From Thalassotalea mangrovi (GTDB lineage Bacteria > Pseudomonadota > Gammaproteobacteria > Enterobacterales > Alteromonadaceae): a stretch of 55,569 bases of DNA. The translations under genes and the position numbers were made by a program. Positions 1-9,881 of the stretch are shown here, one piece after another; position 1 is the first letter of the stretch; every line of letters starts with the position of its first letter. The DNA lies in the NCBI RefSeq assembly GCF_005116735.1, contig NZ_SWDB01000020.1:1-55569 (forward strand), read 5' to 3'. The notes under the pieces were generated by a model. That model was not told the DNA's origin. It saw only the letters and a list, made by a program, of their open reading frames with translations, and ran no database searches.

Positions 1-53
1 GGTATTAAGTATAAATGGCAGCTTATCGATATCTTGAGAAACGATTATTAGGT

Positions 54-59
54 TATAAT
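54..59 (+). promoter_or_regulatory. Candidate -10 element (TATAAT) for the yjaG-like gene
   Basis: A perfect TATAAT lies 30 bases before a GTG codon at 89. No convincing -35 is seen at 17-bp spacing. If real, transcription would start near 66, which argues against the TTG at 62 as translation start. Confidence 0.3.
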
Positions 60-88
60 GATTGCAAATATTTTTATGGACCTGTGTT

Positions 89-697
89 GTGCCAAACCCT
101 TCAACATTAAAGCGATTAACGCTGTGGCAATTAACTGCCTATAGTGCTGCCCTTATTGAGCGTATGCTTCCAAATTATCAAATGTTTTCAGAGGCCGCCG
201 AGTTTGGCGATGCAAAACTTTTGCGAAATCAACTGGATCTTGTCTGGCAACGACTGGCACAGCCGCAATTCAAGCTGAATTTTACCGTGCAGTTAGAAAA
301 GCTCGAAGAAGTGATTCCTAATGTGGAAGATTTCGACTTCTTTGGGGTGTATCCAGCCCTGGATACCTGCATGGCTCTGGGTTCTTTACTACAGGGAATG
401 CAGGATAAAGATTTTCAGACATTGAATAATGTCGCGCTGTTGTCTAAAGGCAGTGTGAGCTATTACCTGGAGCTTATGCTGGCGCAGGAACAAGCTGACG
501 AGCAGGGTGAGGGCGGCGATGAAATCGTGATTCAACAAGCCGATATTGATGCGCATCCGCTGATGCAGTGGGAAATGGAAACTCAGCAGGAACTGCTCGA
601 TTTTGCCCTGCAGGCAAAAGAAAACAAAGCCTCATGCCAGACACTGAAAACCATGGCATTGAGTGAAGGGATGTCAAATTTGGGAATAGAAATCTGA
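89..697 (+). CDS. yjaG: YjaG family protein (DUF416)
   Basis: Conserved protein of unknown biochemical role, about 200 residues, resembling E. coli YjaG over its whole length. Shared landmarks are the N-terminal ERMLPNYQMF stretch, an FGD motif, the QLEKLEEVIP-VEDFDFFGVYPALD block and a C-terminal NLGIEI. There is no signal peptide or membrane segment, so it is probably cytosolic. The reading frame is open from a TTG at 62, but a TATAAT at 54-59 would leave that codon untranscribed, and GTG at 89 gives the family's usual N-terminal length; neither start has a strong ribosome site. It stands alone, and repeat-rich non-coding DNA begins just after its stop. Confidence 0.85.
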   Translation: MPNPSTLKRLTLWQLTAYSAALIERMLPNYQMFSEAAEFGDAKLLRNQLDLVWQRLAQPQFKLNFTVQLEKLEEVIPNVEDFDFFGVYPALDTCMALGSLLQGMQDKDFQTLNNVALLSKGSVSYYLELMLAQEQADEQGEGGDEIVIQQADIDAHPLMQWEMETQQELLDFALQAKENKASCQTLKTMALSEGMSNLGIEI

Positions 698-703
698 ATT
701 TCA

Positions 704-731
704 AGGTTTCAGGTCTCAGGTTTCAGGCCTC
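704..731. repeat. Heptamer array AGGTTTC/AGGTCTC/AGGTTTC/AGGCCTC
   Basis: Four contiguous 7-bp units (704, 711, 718, 725) differing by one or two bases, starting seven bases after the yjaG stop codon. It is one of several 7-bp-period arrays at gene ends in this window, each with its own word. Confidence 0.7.
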
Positions 732-750
732 GGAGGGCGAACGGCCTAAA

Positions 751-937
751 CTTATAGCTACGAGCACATATCATTTATAGCACACTTCGTTTCTAGCACG
801 CTATCGCTCCTAGCACGCTATCGCTCCTGGCATGCAATCGAAGATTGCGCCTAGCTAAATGCATGAGTTATGGTGGAAGTGTGAGGTGGAAGACAGCTTC
901 CCTTACCTTTCCTCAGCGAAGCTAGACTCCGCCACCT
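751..937. repeat. Long direct repeat, copy 1
   Basis: About 185 bp that recurs imperfectly at 1029-1198. It contains, in order, GAGCACAT/TAGCACAC/TAGCACGC units (reverse complement GTGCTAGGAGCGATAGC, twice), a small hairpin GCAATC-GAA-GATTGC, the 7-bp-period word GGTGGAAGTGTGAGGTGG at 872, and CCTCAGCGAAGCTAGAC. No reading frame is conserved between the copies, so it is non-coding. The 698-1319 interval holds only these repeats; no gene is seen. Confidence 0.7.
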
Positions 938-1028
938 GAATTCAGTTTCCCGTCATTTCCTACTTGATAGGAAATCTAAACGAGAATTAAAAAGCGAGAT
1001 CCCGGTCGTCACCGGGATGACAACTGAA

Positions 1029-1198
1029 CTTACAGTTATGAGCACATTTTGTTCATAGCACACTTTGTTTCTAGCACGCTATTGCTACTGGCATGCAATC
1101 GAAGATTGTGCCTAGCAAAATGCATGAGTTATGGTGGAAGTGTGAGGTGGAAGACGGCTTATCTTGCCTTTCCTCAGCGAAGCTAGACACTGCCACCT
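1029..1198. repeat. Long direct repeat, copy 2
   Basis: Second copy of the 751-937 element with substitutions and one fewer GTGCTAGGAG-type unit. The core from GCATGCAATCGAAGATTG through GGTGGAAGTGTGAGGTGG (1133) is nearly identical to copy 1. The roughly 90 bp between the copies differ. Confidence 0.7.
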
Positions 1199-1230
1199 TC
1201 CACCAAAATTCCGGCTTCAGTATCAAGCTA

Positions 1231-1328
1231 CTTACAGCTTACAGCATACAGCTTACAGCTTACAGCATACAGCTTACAGCCTTACAGCCTTACAGCTTAC
1301 AGCCTTACAGCTTACAGCTTTACAGCTT
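1231..1328. repeat. Heptamer array TACAGCT (AGCTGTA on the minus strand)
   Basis: About 98 bp of 7- and 8-bp units: TACAGCT, TACAGCA and TTACAGCC variants. Read on the minus strand, the ubiC stop codon TAA belongs to the first unit (AAGCTGTAA). Because 7 is not a multiple of 3 and each unit holds a TAA, stops occur in all three frames. The same word recurs between yheV and slyX at 47.4-47.5 kb. Confidence 0.8.
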
Positions 1329-1919
1329 CTTTTCCCGGTACGCCAAACTCTCCGGCAGAAACACTTCTGCAACCATCAAGGGTTTGTCCTCGATATGGAA
1401 TAAGGAACGTCGTCCCCAGAGCGGGTGATTGACGTCAACATTGGCCATGTGTGCCAGTTCGCATACCCGCAGAGATGGCGCGATTTTCGCAACCTGAAGA
1501 ATTTCCCGGGATAATTTCGGGTTATTGAATAATACTTGCCCTAAGGGTTGTTCACCCAGCTCGGCGAGCGCTTTTTGCTCTCCGGTCAGGGAATTTGTGG
1601 GCAACAATGACCTCGCAAAAACCACGGGTATGCCATCGCAATAAAGCAATACTTCCCGCACCAGCACCTCTTCCCCTTCCGATATGCCATTATTGGTGTG
1701 ATTGCCACTAATGGCTTCATGGGCAGGGCATGGCTGTATGACCTGGCCGAGCAACAGTACCCGAAAGTCATTACTGTGACGTTTTAATCTGGCGGTTAAC
1801 GACATGGGATCTAATAACCAGTCTCTCAGTGGCTGTTGTTCAGGGGCTAACGACGCATCGACCCAGTTAACATCGAGTCCGACCGGGAATTGTTGTTTCA
1901 GTTGCTGTAAATCAGGCAT
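1320..1919 (-). CDS. ubiC: Chorismate lyase UbiC
   Basis: Removes pyruvate from chorismate to give 4-hydroxybenzoate, the first committed step of ubiquinone synthesis, in the cytosol. The signature WGRRS ... KPLMVAEVFLP lies near the C-terminus and includes the conserved catalytic Glu; upstream VREVLLYCDG and PLGQVLF also match the family. I chose ATG at 1919 (199 residues), preceded by GGAAG about eight bases upstream; an in-frame ATG at 1949 has no ribosome site. This start overlaps the glpG stop by 8 bp, suggesting coupled translation. Its stop codon lies inside a heptamer repeat array. ubiA is not adjacent, unlike the E. coli ubiCA pair. Confidence 0.92.
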   Translation of the reverse strand: MPDLQQLKQQFPVGLDVNWVDASLAPEQQPLRDWLLDPMSLTARLKRHSNDFRVLLLGQVIQPCPAHEAISGNHTNNGISEGEEVLVREVLLYCDGIPVVFARSLLPTNSLTGEQKALAELGEQPLGQVLFNNPKLSREILQVAKIAPSLRVCELAHMANVDVNHPLWGRRSLFHIEDKPLMVAEVFLPESLAYREKKL

Positions 1920-2799
1920 CGCTGCGGCTTCCACCCCGTTGTCTGGCATGGACGATAAATGCGTAACCGATCCCGGTCAGCAATCCGGTAAGGTGTGCCG
2001 TATTAGCAACGTTTATGGGCATAAAGTCGGTAAAGCCAAGCACCAACCAAAACAATAGAAAACCAATTACCGGCTTTTCCAGGTGCACCCGATGGCCTGG
2101 ATTCAGATAGCCAAACCACCAGACAAATCCAACGGTCGCATATACGACACCGGAAAGACCGCCAAAGTTTGGCCCGGATACATAAAATTGCGCGGTATTG
2201 GAAATAATAGCGGAGGCGAGAAACAGCAAAATAATGCGACTGACACCAAGGTGTTGTTCTATTTGTCCGCCTAACTGCCACCACCAGAGGGTGTTGAAGG
2301 CTATGTGCAAAAACGAGAAGTGAAATAGTGCCGGGGTGAGCCAACGCCAGGGCTCATCCATGGTCTGTTGAAGATCGCCCCAGACATTAAATTTCAATGC
2401 GGCAAAGGCGGGGTCAAAGGCAACCAGGGAATAGACATAAACGACCCAGCATAAAGCGAAAATGGAAAGCGTAAACCAGCCGGCACGAGCCTTTAGATTT
2501 TGCTGGATTTCCCTTGATAGCTTGCTCGCCGGGCGAATATTAACACTGGAACCACTTTGCCAGGCCGACTCCTGAAACTTCGCCTGGTTAGGGTTACGGA
2601 CAAAGTCAGAAAATTCCGATTTCGCCTGTTCCTGCTTATCCGCCTGGCAATAAATAATGTATGGAAACGAATCTGAGGTCGCTGAATCTGACGGTGACGG
2701 CCCGCTGTCGGCATCGATTCCCTGGCTTTGCAGATAACGGACAAATATCTTCGCCATTCCGGCCTGCTTTACTTTCACCAGAGGAACCAGTTCGTTCAT
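1912..2799 (-). CDS. glpG: Rhomboid intramembrane serine protease GlpG
   Basis: Inner-membrane rhomboid protease that cleaves transmembrane segments of other proteins. 295 residues: a cytosolic N-terminal domain (1-95) and then a six-helix rhomboid core. Catalytic residues are visible: Ser216 in GLSG and His269 in NTAHL, with the helix-2 HxxxxHxxxN pattern (His160, His165, Asn169) for the oxyanion site. The loop-1 WR motif (WRWLTP) is also present. The start has AAGGG six bases upstream. It lies 13 bp after glpE and overlaps ubiC. The glpEG pairing is conserved in enterobacteria, but no glpR is present here. Confidence 0.93.
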   Translation of the reverse strand: MNELVPLVKVKQAGMAKIFVRYLQSQGIDADSGPSPSDSATSDSFPYIIYCQADKQEQAKSEFSDFVRNPNQAKFQESAWQSGSSVNIRPASKLSREIQQNLKARAGWFTLSIFALCWVVYVYSLVAFDPAFAALKFNVWGDLQQTMDEPWRWLTPALFHFSFLHIAFNTLWWWQLGGQIEQHLGVSRIILLFLASAIISNTAQFYVSGPNFGGLSGVVYATVGFVWWFGYLNPGHRVHLEKPVIGFLLFWLVLGFTDFMPINVANTAHLTGLLTGIGYAFIVHARQRGGSRSDA

Positions 2800-2812
2800 A
2801 CAATACCCTTGC

Positions 2813-3145
2813 TTATCGTTCTATTTTGTCCGGATGCAGCAGTGCCCATTGTTCAAATCCACCATCGAGTGAATATACGTCGGTAAAATCCTGGCTGATT
2901 AAGAACTGTGCTGCCTGCTGTGAAGAAATACCATGATAACAATACACTACCGTTGGCGCATCAAAATCCGCCTGATGCAGAAAATCCGTTAAGTTGTCGT
3001 TGGTCAGGTGCACAGCACCAGGGATATGGCTGTTATTGAAGGAATTGCCATCGCGGATATCGACAATGACAAATTTGTCATCACTTAGGCCTTCTGCCAC
3101 TTGCTGGGCATTTATATGTTGAAAGGTTACTTCATTATTTTGCAC
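2813..3145 (-). CDS. glpE: Single-domain rhodanese, thiosulfate sulfurtransferase GlpE
   Basis: Transfers sulfane sulfur from thiosulfate to acceptors such as cyanide or thioredoxin, in the cytosol. 110 residues, one rhodanese domain: VDIRDGNSFNNSHIPGA in the first half and the active-site loop CYHGISS with Cys69. The start is a GTG with a weak AGAG upstream; no ATG is available in frame. First gene of the glpE-glpG-ubiC group. A small perfect hairpin lies just upstream at 3167-3189. Confidence 0.9.
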   Translation of the reverse strand: MQNNEVTFQHINAQQVAEGLSDDKFVIVDIRDGNSFNNSHIPGAVHLTNDNLTDFLHQADFDAPTVVYCYHGISSQQAAQFLISQDFTDVYSLDGGFEQWALLHPDKIER

Positions 3146-3166
3146 GGAATAATCTCTGCCAGGTAA

Positions 3167-3189
3167 TTGCTAGGCCTCGATCCTAGCAA
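3167..3189. repeat. Perfect 8-bp inverted repeat upstream of glpE
   Basis: TTGCTAGG and CCTAGCAA with a 7-base loop. There is no U-run on either side, so it is not a standard terminator. It might be an operator or part of a leader structure for glpE. Confidence 0.4.
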
Positions 3190-3213
3190 ACCTTCGCAAA
3201 TAAGTTAATGGAA

Positions 3214-3247
3214 TAAAAAAGCCGCTATCGCGATTAGCGATAACGGC
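3214..3247 (-). terminator. Rho-independent terminator after tdh
   Basis: On the minus strand an 11-bp stem with one mismatch (GCCGTTATCGC / GCGATAGCGGC) is followed by six U residues. It lies 34 bp past the tdh stop and ends the kbl-tdh transcript before glpE. Confidence 0.85.
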
Positions 3248-3280
3248 TTACAAATCTGTATCACATATCAGTTTCTGGTA

Positions 3281-4306
3281 TTAATCCCAGTGCAGGATCA
3301 CTTTACCGGAATTACCCGATAGCATCGCATCGAAGCCCTGTTGAAAATCATCAATCGGGAAGTGATGGGTGATGATCGGTGATAAGTCCAGGCCTGACTG
3401 AATCAGTGACGCCATTTTGTACCAGGTTTCAAACATCTCGCGACCGTAAATGCCCTTGATGGTTAATCCCTTGAATATCACTTTACTCCAGTCAATGGCC
3501 ATGTCTTGTCCCGGAATACCCAGCATCGCAATTTTGCCGCCATTGTTCATATTTTCCAGCATATCGCGGAACGCCATCGGAACCCCTGACATTTCCAGGC
3601 CGACATCGAAACCTTCGGTCATGCCAAGGTCGTTCATCACGTCCTTAAGGTTTTCTTTGCTTACATTTACCGCGCGGGTTGCTCCCATCTTGCGAGCCAG
3701 ATCGAGTCGGTATTCATTGATGTCGGTAATCACTACATGGCGGGCACCAACATGTTTGGCAACGGCCGCGGCCATGATACCAATAGGGCCTGCGCCGGTG
3801 ATCAACACATCTTCTCCAACCAAATCAAACGATAAGGCGGTATGTACCGCATTACCAAACGGGTCGAAGATAGCCGCTAATTCATCGCTGACTTCATCCG
3901 GCAGTTTAAACGCATTGTAGGCTGGAATGACCAGGTATTCAGCGAAGCTACCTGCACGGTCAACGCCAACACCAAAGGTGTTATTACACAGGTGACGGCG
4001 GCCGGCGCGACAGTTACGACAGTGACCACAGGTAATATGGCCTTCACCAGATACCCTGTCACCAATGTTAAAACCACGTACTTCCTGGCCTATACCTACC
4101 ACTTCGCCAGCGTATTCATGACCAACCACCATAGGTACTGGAATGGTTTTTTGCGACCATTCATCCCAGTTGTAAATATGTATGTCGGTACCACAAATTG
4201 CGGTTTTCTTAATTTTGATCAATAGATCATTCGGACCCATTTCCGGCTTCTCAGAATCGGTCATCCAGATGCCAGGTTCGGCTTTTAATTTCGCTAACGA
4301 TTTCAT
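3281..4306 (-). CDS. tdh: L-threonine 3-dehydrogenase
   Basis: Oxidises L-threonine with NAD to 2-amino-3-ketobutyrate, which Kbl then cleaves. 341 residues, the E. coli length. It is a zinc medium-chain dehydrogenase: catalytic zinc ligands Cys38 and His63-Glu64 (GHE), structural zinc cysteines in [16 protein letters not shown], and the Rossmann glycine motif GAGPIG. The gene starts 6 bp after the kbl stop; its ribosome site AAGGG overlaps the end of kbl. A strong terminator follows at 3214-3247. The order kbl-tdh matches E. coli. Confidence 0.97.
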   Translation of the reverse strand: MKSLAKLKAEPGIWMTDSEKPEMGPNDLLIKIKKTAICGTDIHIYNWDEWSQKTIPVPMVVGHEYAGEVVGIGQEVRGFNIGDRVSGEGHITCGHCRNCRAGRRHLCNNTFGVGVDRAGSFAEYLVIPAYNAFKLPDEVSDELAAIFDPFGNAVHTALSFDLVGEDVLITGAGPIGIMAAAVAKHVGARHVVITDINEYRLDLARKMGATRAVNVSKENLKDVMNDLGMTEGFDVGLEMSGVPMAFRDMLENMNNGGKIAMLGIPGQDMAIDWSKVIFKGLTIKGIYGREMFETWYKMASLIQSGLDLSPIITHHFPIDDFQQGFDAMLSGNSGKVILHWD

Positions 4307-4312
4307 TGTTTA

Positions 4313-5512
4313 CTACCCTTGAATAACGCCCATTTCTTGGCCGATACGAATAAATGCATCAATGGCTTTATCCAGTTGAGCTTTACTGTGTGCAGCAGAA
4401 ATTTGGGTACGGATGCGTGCCTGCCCTTTTGGAACGACCGGGAACGAGAAGCCAATCACATAGATGCCTTCAGCTAATAATCTGTCTGCCATCTCGGCAG
4501 CAATTTTGGCATCTCCTAACATCACCGGAACAATGGCATGGTCTGCGCCAGCACAGGTAAACCCTGCAGCTTCCATTTTTTCCCTGAAATATGCAGCGTT
4601 TGACTTCAGGGTCTGGCGTAACTCGCCACCTTCCGCCAGCATATCCAATACTTTGATTGACGCACTGACAATGGCTGGTGCCAACGAGTTTGAGAATAAA
4701 TAAGGACGAGAACGCTGACGTAACCACTCGATGATTTCTTTCTTACCCGAGGTGTAACCACCCGACGCACCGCCCATGGCTTTGCCCAGGGTACCGGTAA
4801 TAATGTCGATACGATCGATGACATCACAGTATTCATGGGAACCACGGCCATCTTCGCCAACAAATCCCACCGCATGGGAATCATCGACCATCACCAGGGC
4901 ATTGTATTTATCTGCCAGGTCACAAATGCCTTTTAAGTTGGCAATAACACCATCCATTGAGAACACGCCATCGGTGGCAATTAACTTGTAACGGGCGCCA
5001 GCTTCGTCGGCAGCAATTAACTGTGCTTCCAGTTCCTGCATGTCGTTATTGGCATAGCGAAAACGTTTGGCCTTACACAGGCGCACGCCGTCGATAATCG
5101 AAGCATGGTTTAAAGCATCGGAGATGATGGCATCTTCCGGACCTAAAATGGTTTCAAATAAACCGGCGTTGGCGTCAAAACAGGAAGAGTAAAGAATCGT
5201 ATCTTCCATCCCCAGGAAGCTACTCAGTTTCTGTTCCAACGTCTTGTGAATATCCTGAGTACCGCAGATAAAACGTACCGACGCCATGCCAAAACCATGA
5301 TCATCAAGACCGGCTTTTGCCGCTGCGATTAAATCTGGGTGGTTAGCCAGTCCCAGGTAATTGTTGGCGCAAAAGTTAATGACTTCTTCACCACTGCTAA
5401 CGGCGATTTCTGCCTGTTGTGCCGAAGTAATGACTCGTTCTGCTTTATAAAGACCTTCGTCTTTGACTTGATCGATTTGTTGTTGAAGGTGTTGTAAAAA
5501 GTTTGATGACAT
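4313..5512 (-). CDS. kbl: 2-amino-3-ketobutyrate CoA ligase (glycine C-acetyltransferase)
   Basis: PLP enzyme that splits 2-amino-3-ketobutyrate with CoA into glycine and acetyl-CoA, completing threonine degradation. From the ATG at 5512 it is 399 residues, like the E. coli enzyme. PLP lysine is Lys244 in TLGKAMGG; Asp210 and His213 in DDSHAVG also match the alpha-oxoamine synthase family. The 5512 start is preferred over 5530 because GAGG sits six bases upstream of it. First gene of the kbl-tdh pair. Confidence 0.96.
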   Translation of the reverse strand: MSSNFLQHLQQQIDQVKDEGLYKAERVITSAQQAEIAVSSGEEVINFCANNYLGLANHPDLIAAAKAGLDDHGFGMASVRFICGTQDIHKTLEQKLSSFLGMEDTILYSSCFDANAGLFETILGPEDAIISDALNHASIIDGVRLCKAKRFRYANNDMQELEAQLIAADEAGARYKLIATDGVFSMDGVIANLKGICDLADKYNALVMVDDSHAVGFVGEDGRGSHEYCDVIDRIDIITGTLGKAMGGASGGYTSGKKEIIEWLRQRSRPYLFSNSLAPAIVSASIKVLDMLAEGGELRQTLKSNAAYFREKMEAAGFTCAGADHAIVPVMLGDAKIAAEMADRLLAEGIYVIGFSFPVVPKGQARIRTQISAAHSKAQLDKAIDAFIRIGQEMGVIQG

Positions 5513-5690
5513 ATGCGCCTCAAATAACATAATGGAACAGCCGAAAAAATTGGCCGTTATTGTACGCTCATCCTTGCTGAAATAAAGGGGTTGCGATGTT
5601 TATTGAATAAAAGAGCAACATTGTACTTTAACTGAGCGGTGGAACACCTGAAGATTGCACTGGTCAGGCTTTTACTCAGGGTATAAGTGT

Positions 5691-6548
5691 TCATAAATAT
5701 TTACGATGAAAGCGCAAGTGCTCTTCAATAAAGGTCGCGATGAAAAAGTAACTATGATCAAACCCCGCAGCGCCCTGGTAATCCAACTCTTTGCCTCGTC
5801 GTTGACAAGCTTCAGTAAGTGCCTCTGGTTTCAGTTGTTGTTCGAGAAAATTATCGGCAAGGCCCTGGGTCACTTTTAATGGCAGGGTAAAAAATGGATC
5901 GCCAGCCTCCAACACTTTGATCATTTCGCAACTGTCCCACTCAAACCAGGTATCCGTATCGGCTCCCAGATAGCCGGTGAAGGCTTTTTGTCCCCAGGGG
6001 CATTGTGTTGGATTGGTGATCGGGGCAAACGCACTGACCGATTGATACATTCCCGGGTTTTTCAGGGCGCAGATAATGGCCCCATGGCCGCCCATCGAAT
6101 GCCCTGATATGGACTTTTTGTCGGTGACGTTAAAATTATCTTCGATAATGGCGGGCAGCTCTTTGGTCACGTAATCAAACATCTGATAGTTTTTGGCATA
6201 CGGCGTTTGTGTCGCATTCACGTAAAAACCAGCACCAAGACCAAAATCGTAAGCCCCGTCAGGGTCGTCAGCAACATCATCACCACGTGGGCTGGTATCG
6301 GGCATAACCAAAACCAGACCAAGCTCATCGGCGATGCGCTGCGCTCCTGCTTTAGTACTGAAGTTCTCATCATTACAGGTAAGGCCGGATAACCAGTAGA
6401 GCACCGGTAAATGTTGGCCGGTGGCGAGTTCCGGATGGTAAACGGCGAATGTCATATCACATTGGTTTACCTGTGAATAATGGCTGAACCGTTGATGGTT
6501 GCCAGAAAACATGCGCTGACTGCTGATACGGTGCAATGTTGTACTCAT
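5691..6548 (-). CDS. fghA: S-formylglutathione hydrolase
   Basis: Hydrolyses S-formylglutathione to formate and glutathione, the second step of glutathione-dependent formaldehyde detoxification. 285 residues, alpha/beta-hydrolase of the esterase D family. Nucleophile Ser151 lies in GHSMGG; WLSGLTC near residue 55 and FDHSYFF near the C-terminus (catalytic His) match the family. AGGA is five bases before the ATG. It follows frmA by 27 bp, an operon arrangement common in proteobacteria. No FrmR-type repressor is encoded nearby. Confidence 0.95.
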   Translation of the reverse strand: MSTTLHRISSQRMFSGNHQRFSHYSQVNQCDMTFAVYHPELATGQHLPVLYWLSGLTCNDENFSTKAGAQRIADELGLVLVMPDTSPRGDDVADDPDGAYDFGLGAGFYVNATQTPYAKNYQMFDYVTKELPAIIEDNFNVTDKKSISGHSMGGHGAIICALKNPGMYQSVSAFAPITNPTQCPWGQKAFTGYLGADTDTWFEWDSCEMIKVLEAGDPFFTLPLKVTQGLADNFLEQQLKPEALTEACQRRGKELDYQGAAGFDHSYFFIATFIEEHLRFHRKYL

Positions 6549-6575
6549 AGGGGTCCTGCGTCAGTAAGTTAATGG

Positions 6576-7769
<1,194 letters not shown>

Positions 7770-7824
7770 CTAATGTTGCTCGTATTGATGCTCACCTTAC
7801 GTTAATTAAGGGTCAGATTGCAAT

Positions 7825-7853
7825 TTGGTGATTTACCGCCTTGCACGTATAAT
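7825..7853 (+). promoter_or_regulatory. Sigma-70 promoter for waaA
   Basis: TTGGTG (7825-7830), 17-bp spacer, TATAAT (7848-7853). Predicted transcript start near 7860, about 29 bases before the TTG start codon. Confidence 0.55.
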
Positions 7854-7888
7854 TTCATTATTGCTCAATAACCTATTGTGATCGCCTT

Positions 7889-9157
7889 TTGCTGTCATTG
7901 TTGCTTTACCAGTTTGTTTCACTGATTTTAGTACCGCTGTTTATCCTGGCGCTATTTATTCGTTCCCGTAAGCAAATCGCTTATCGGCAGCGACTGGGCG
8001 AACGTCTCGGCTTGGTTGGCAAGTTAGATAAAGGTGGCATTGTCCTTCACGCTGCCAGCGTCGGTGAGGTGCTGGCCATTAAGCCTGTGGTCGAGGAATT
8101 GTTAGCACAATATCCACAATTGCCCCTGACGGTAACCACGTTTACGCCAACTGGTTCAGCGCAGGTGAAAAAGCAATTTGGTGACAAGGTTCAACATTGC
8201 TATATACCGCTGGATAATATCCTTAGCGTCAGTCTGTTTCTGACTAAGCTGAAACCCAGAATACTGATCCTGATGGAAACGGAATTGTGGCCGCAGCTTA
8301 TCCATAGCAGCTACAAGCGCAATATCCCTTTATTGTTAATCAACGCCCGCCTGTCGGTAAAATCGTTAGCGAGTTATCAAAAATTACGTTGGTTGATTGC
8401 GCCAGCGTTGAATAAATTCCATCGTATACTCGCCCAGAGTGAAGAAAACCGGGAGCGATTTATTGCTCTGGGTGCGGCACCGGAGCGGGTTAGTCATAGT
8501 GGTAATCTCAAATATGACATTCACCTGACCGATGCACTGGAAGCTAAAGTCGAGCAATTGCGTGAGTTACATATCGCCAATCACCGGGTAATTGTTGCTG
8601 GCAGTACCCATCAGGGGGAAGAAACCCTGATTGTGAAAGCGTTTTTCGAAGTGAAACAATTGTATCCGGATTTATTGCTGGTCCTGGTACCCAGGCACCC
8701 GGAGCGTTTTGCCAAGGTGCAGGACTTGTGTCAACAACACGGTTTATCCGTGGTTCGTCGCGCCAGTGGCGATGATATTACTGAACAAACGGATGTCTGG
8801 CTGGTTGATACCTTAGGGGAGCTATTAGCGTTTTATGGGATAGCCGATATCTGTATCGTTGCCGGCAGTTTTTTTGACGTTGGTGGTCACAATCCACTGG
8901 AGCCGGCTCTGTTCGCCAAACCTATTGTTGTCGGGCCAAACATGGCTAACTTTCAGGATGTTTGTGAGCAGCTGTTAAGAGCTGAAGGGATTGTGCAATT
9001 GAAGGAAAATCAACAGCTGCAGCAACAGTTACAACACTTGCTTGGCGCGCGTGATGAGGCAAAATCGCTGGGACAACATGCCCAGGCCTTGCTGGCAAAA
9101 AACCAGGGCGCAGCGCAACGCACAAAAACCGAGATTGAGCAAATTCTGGCGCAGTAA
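7889..9157 (+). CDS. waaA: 3-deoxy-D-manno-octulosonic acid transferase (Kdo transferase)
   Basis: Inner-membrane-associated GT30 enzyme that transfers Kdo from CMP-Kdo to lipid IVA in lipopolysaccharide core synthesis. 422 residues. An N-terminal hydrophobic anchor (1-22) is followed by the HAASVGEVLA block holding the catalytic Glu, TTFTPTGSAQV, METELWP, and in the second domain LVPRHPERF and GGHNPLEPA. The start is a TTG; the N-terminus MLSLLLYQ aligns with E. coli WaaA and no ATG or GTG fits. In E. coli waaA is next to coaD; here coaD is 13 kb away. A single Kdo plus KdkA (see kdkA) is the likely pattern, but this is inference. Confidence 0.95.
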   Translation: MLSLLLYQFVSLILVPLFILALFIRSRKQIAYRQRLGERLGLVGKLDKGGIVLHAASVGEVLAIKPVVEELLAQYPQLPLTVTTFTPTGSAQVKKQFGDKVQHCYIPLDNILSVSLFLTKLKPRILILMETELWPQLIHSSYKRNIPLLLINARLSVKSLASYQKLRWLIAPALNKFHRILAQSEENRERFIALGAAPERVSHSGNLKYDIHLTDALEAKVEQLRELHIANHRVIVAGSTHQGEETLIVKAFFEVKQLYPDLLLVLVPRHPERFAKVQDLCQQHGLSVVRRASGDDITEQTDVWLVDTLGELLAFYGIADICIVAGSFFDVGGHNPLEPALFAKPIVVGPNMANFQDVCEQLLRAEGIVQLKENQQLQQQLQHLLGARDEAKSLGQHAQALLAKNQGAAQRTKTEIEQILAQ

Positions 9158-9173
9158 CAGCAACAGTGCGTAG

Positions 9174-9881
9174 CTAAAACTCAAATTCAAGGGCAATTCT
9201 CAGGGTGTGATTTTTTCCCGGATGAGAGAGTTCGGTAATAAACCCCGCTTCCCATTTAAGTTGTTTCTGGCCTGAAAATCTTTGTATGCCAAGAAACGCA
9301 GGACCAAGACCGAAAAACTCTTCGCCACTATATAATTCCAACGCCGGTTGTAACTGCGGGATCCATCGATAGCGGTATTGTAGGCGAAATTCAGACTCCC
9401 ACTCATCAGCAATATTTTCGCCCCACTCGTAAATGGCAAAGGCATTCATGGTTAGACTGGTTTTTCCAAATTCTTTTTCAAACAACAGGCCCGCAGTTGC
9501 CTCCCAGGCGTCTTCCCGGTGTTGCTTCTCAATCTCGAACAGGGCACCATAATCGGCCCATTTTTCTCCCTGCTCGGTCAGCATCCAGCGTAATTCCAGT
9601 TCGTATCCCTGCAAACCAAAATCACCATCCTGCTCTTTCTCGCCGACAATGTAAGCTTCAACCATGAGGGTTTCACTTAAGGCATGTCCATAGGCAATTC
9701 GTTGTCCCAGTACATTCCTTTCCTCGGTCTGTCCGGACATCAATCGCCACTCAATTTCTCGTTCATTCGGCAATACATAAGGATGATAAACCTTGTCGAC
9801 GACAATGCCATCGGCAACGGCAGAAGTACAGCACAGCGCCTGAACGGCAATTAACAGGACGAGAACAAATCTACCCGGCAT
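9174..9881 (-). CDS. Outer-membrane beta-barrel-like protein of the FTR1/cupredoxin operon
   Basis: I do not recognise a named family. 235 residues: signal peptide (1-23, hydrophobic core FVLVLLIAVQALC, likely cut after AVADG), then alternating polar and aromatic strands rich in W, Y, E and F, ending in Phe (ALEFEF), the classic signal for barrel insertion. These features point to a small outer-membrane barrel or a periplasmic beta protein. Its ATG overlaps the end of the FTR1-like gene by 11 bp, so it is coupled to a metal-handling operon. A role as an outer-membrane metal port is inference. It ends the leftward gene train, tail to tail with waaA. Confidence 0.6.
   Translation of the reverse strand: MPGRFVLVLLIAVQALCCTSAVADGIVVDKVYHPYVLPNEREIEWRLMSGQTEERNVLGQRIAYGHALSETLMVEAYIVGEKEQDGDFGLQGYELELRWMLTEQGEKWADYGALFEIEKQHREDAWEATAGLLFEKEFGKTSLTMNAFAIYEWGENIADEWESEFRLQYRYRWIPQLQPALELYSGEEFFGLGPAFLGIQRFSGQKQLKWEAGFITELSHPGKNHTLRIALEFEF

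Noticed and set aside
1231-1328. CRISPR array
   Set aside because: Units are 7-8 bp with no spacers and no cas genes nearby.
1093-1428. Rightward open frames with repeated Leu-Gln-Pro-Tyr-Ser and Thr-Ala-Tyr-Ser peptides
   Set aside because: They are translations of the TACAGCT array and run antisense into ubiC; no ribosome site or family match.
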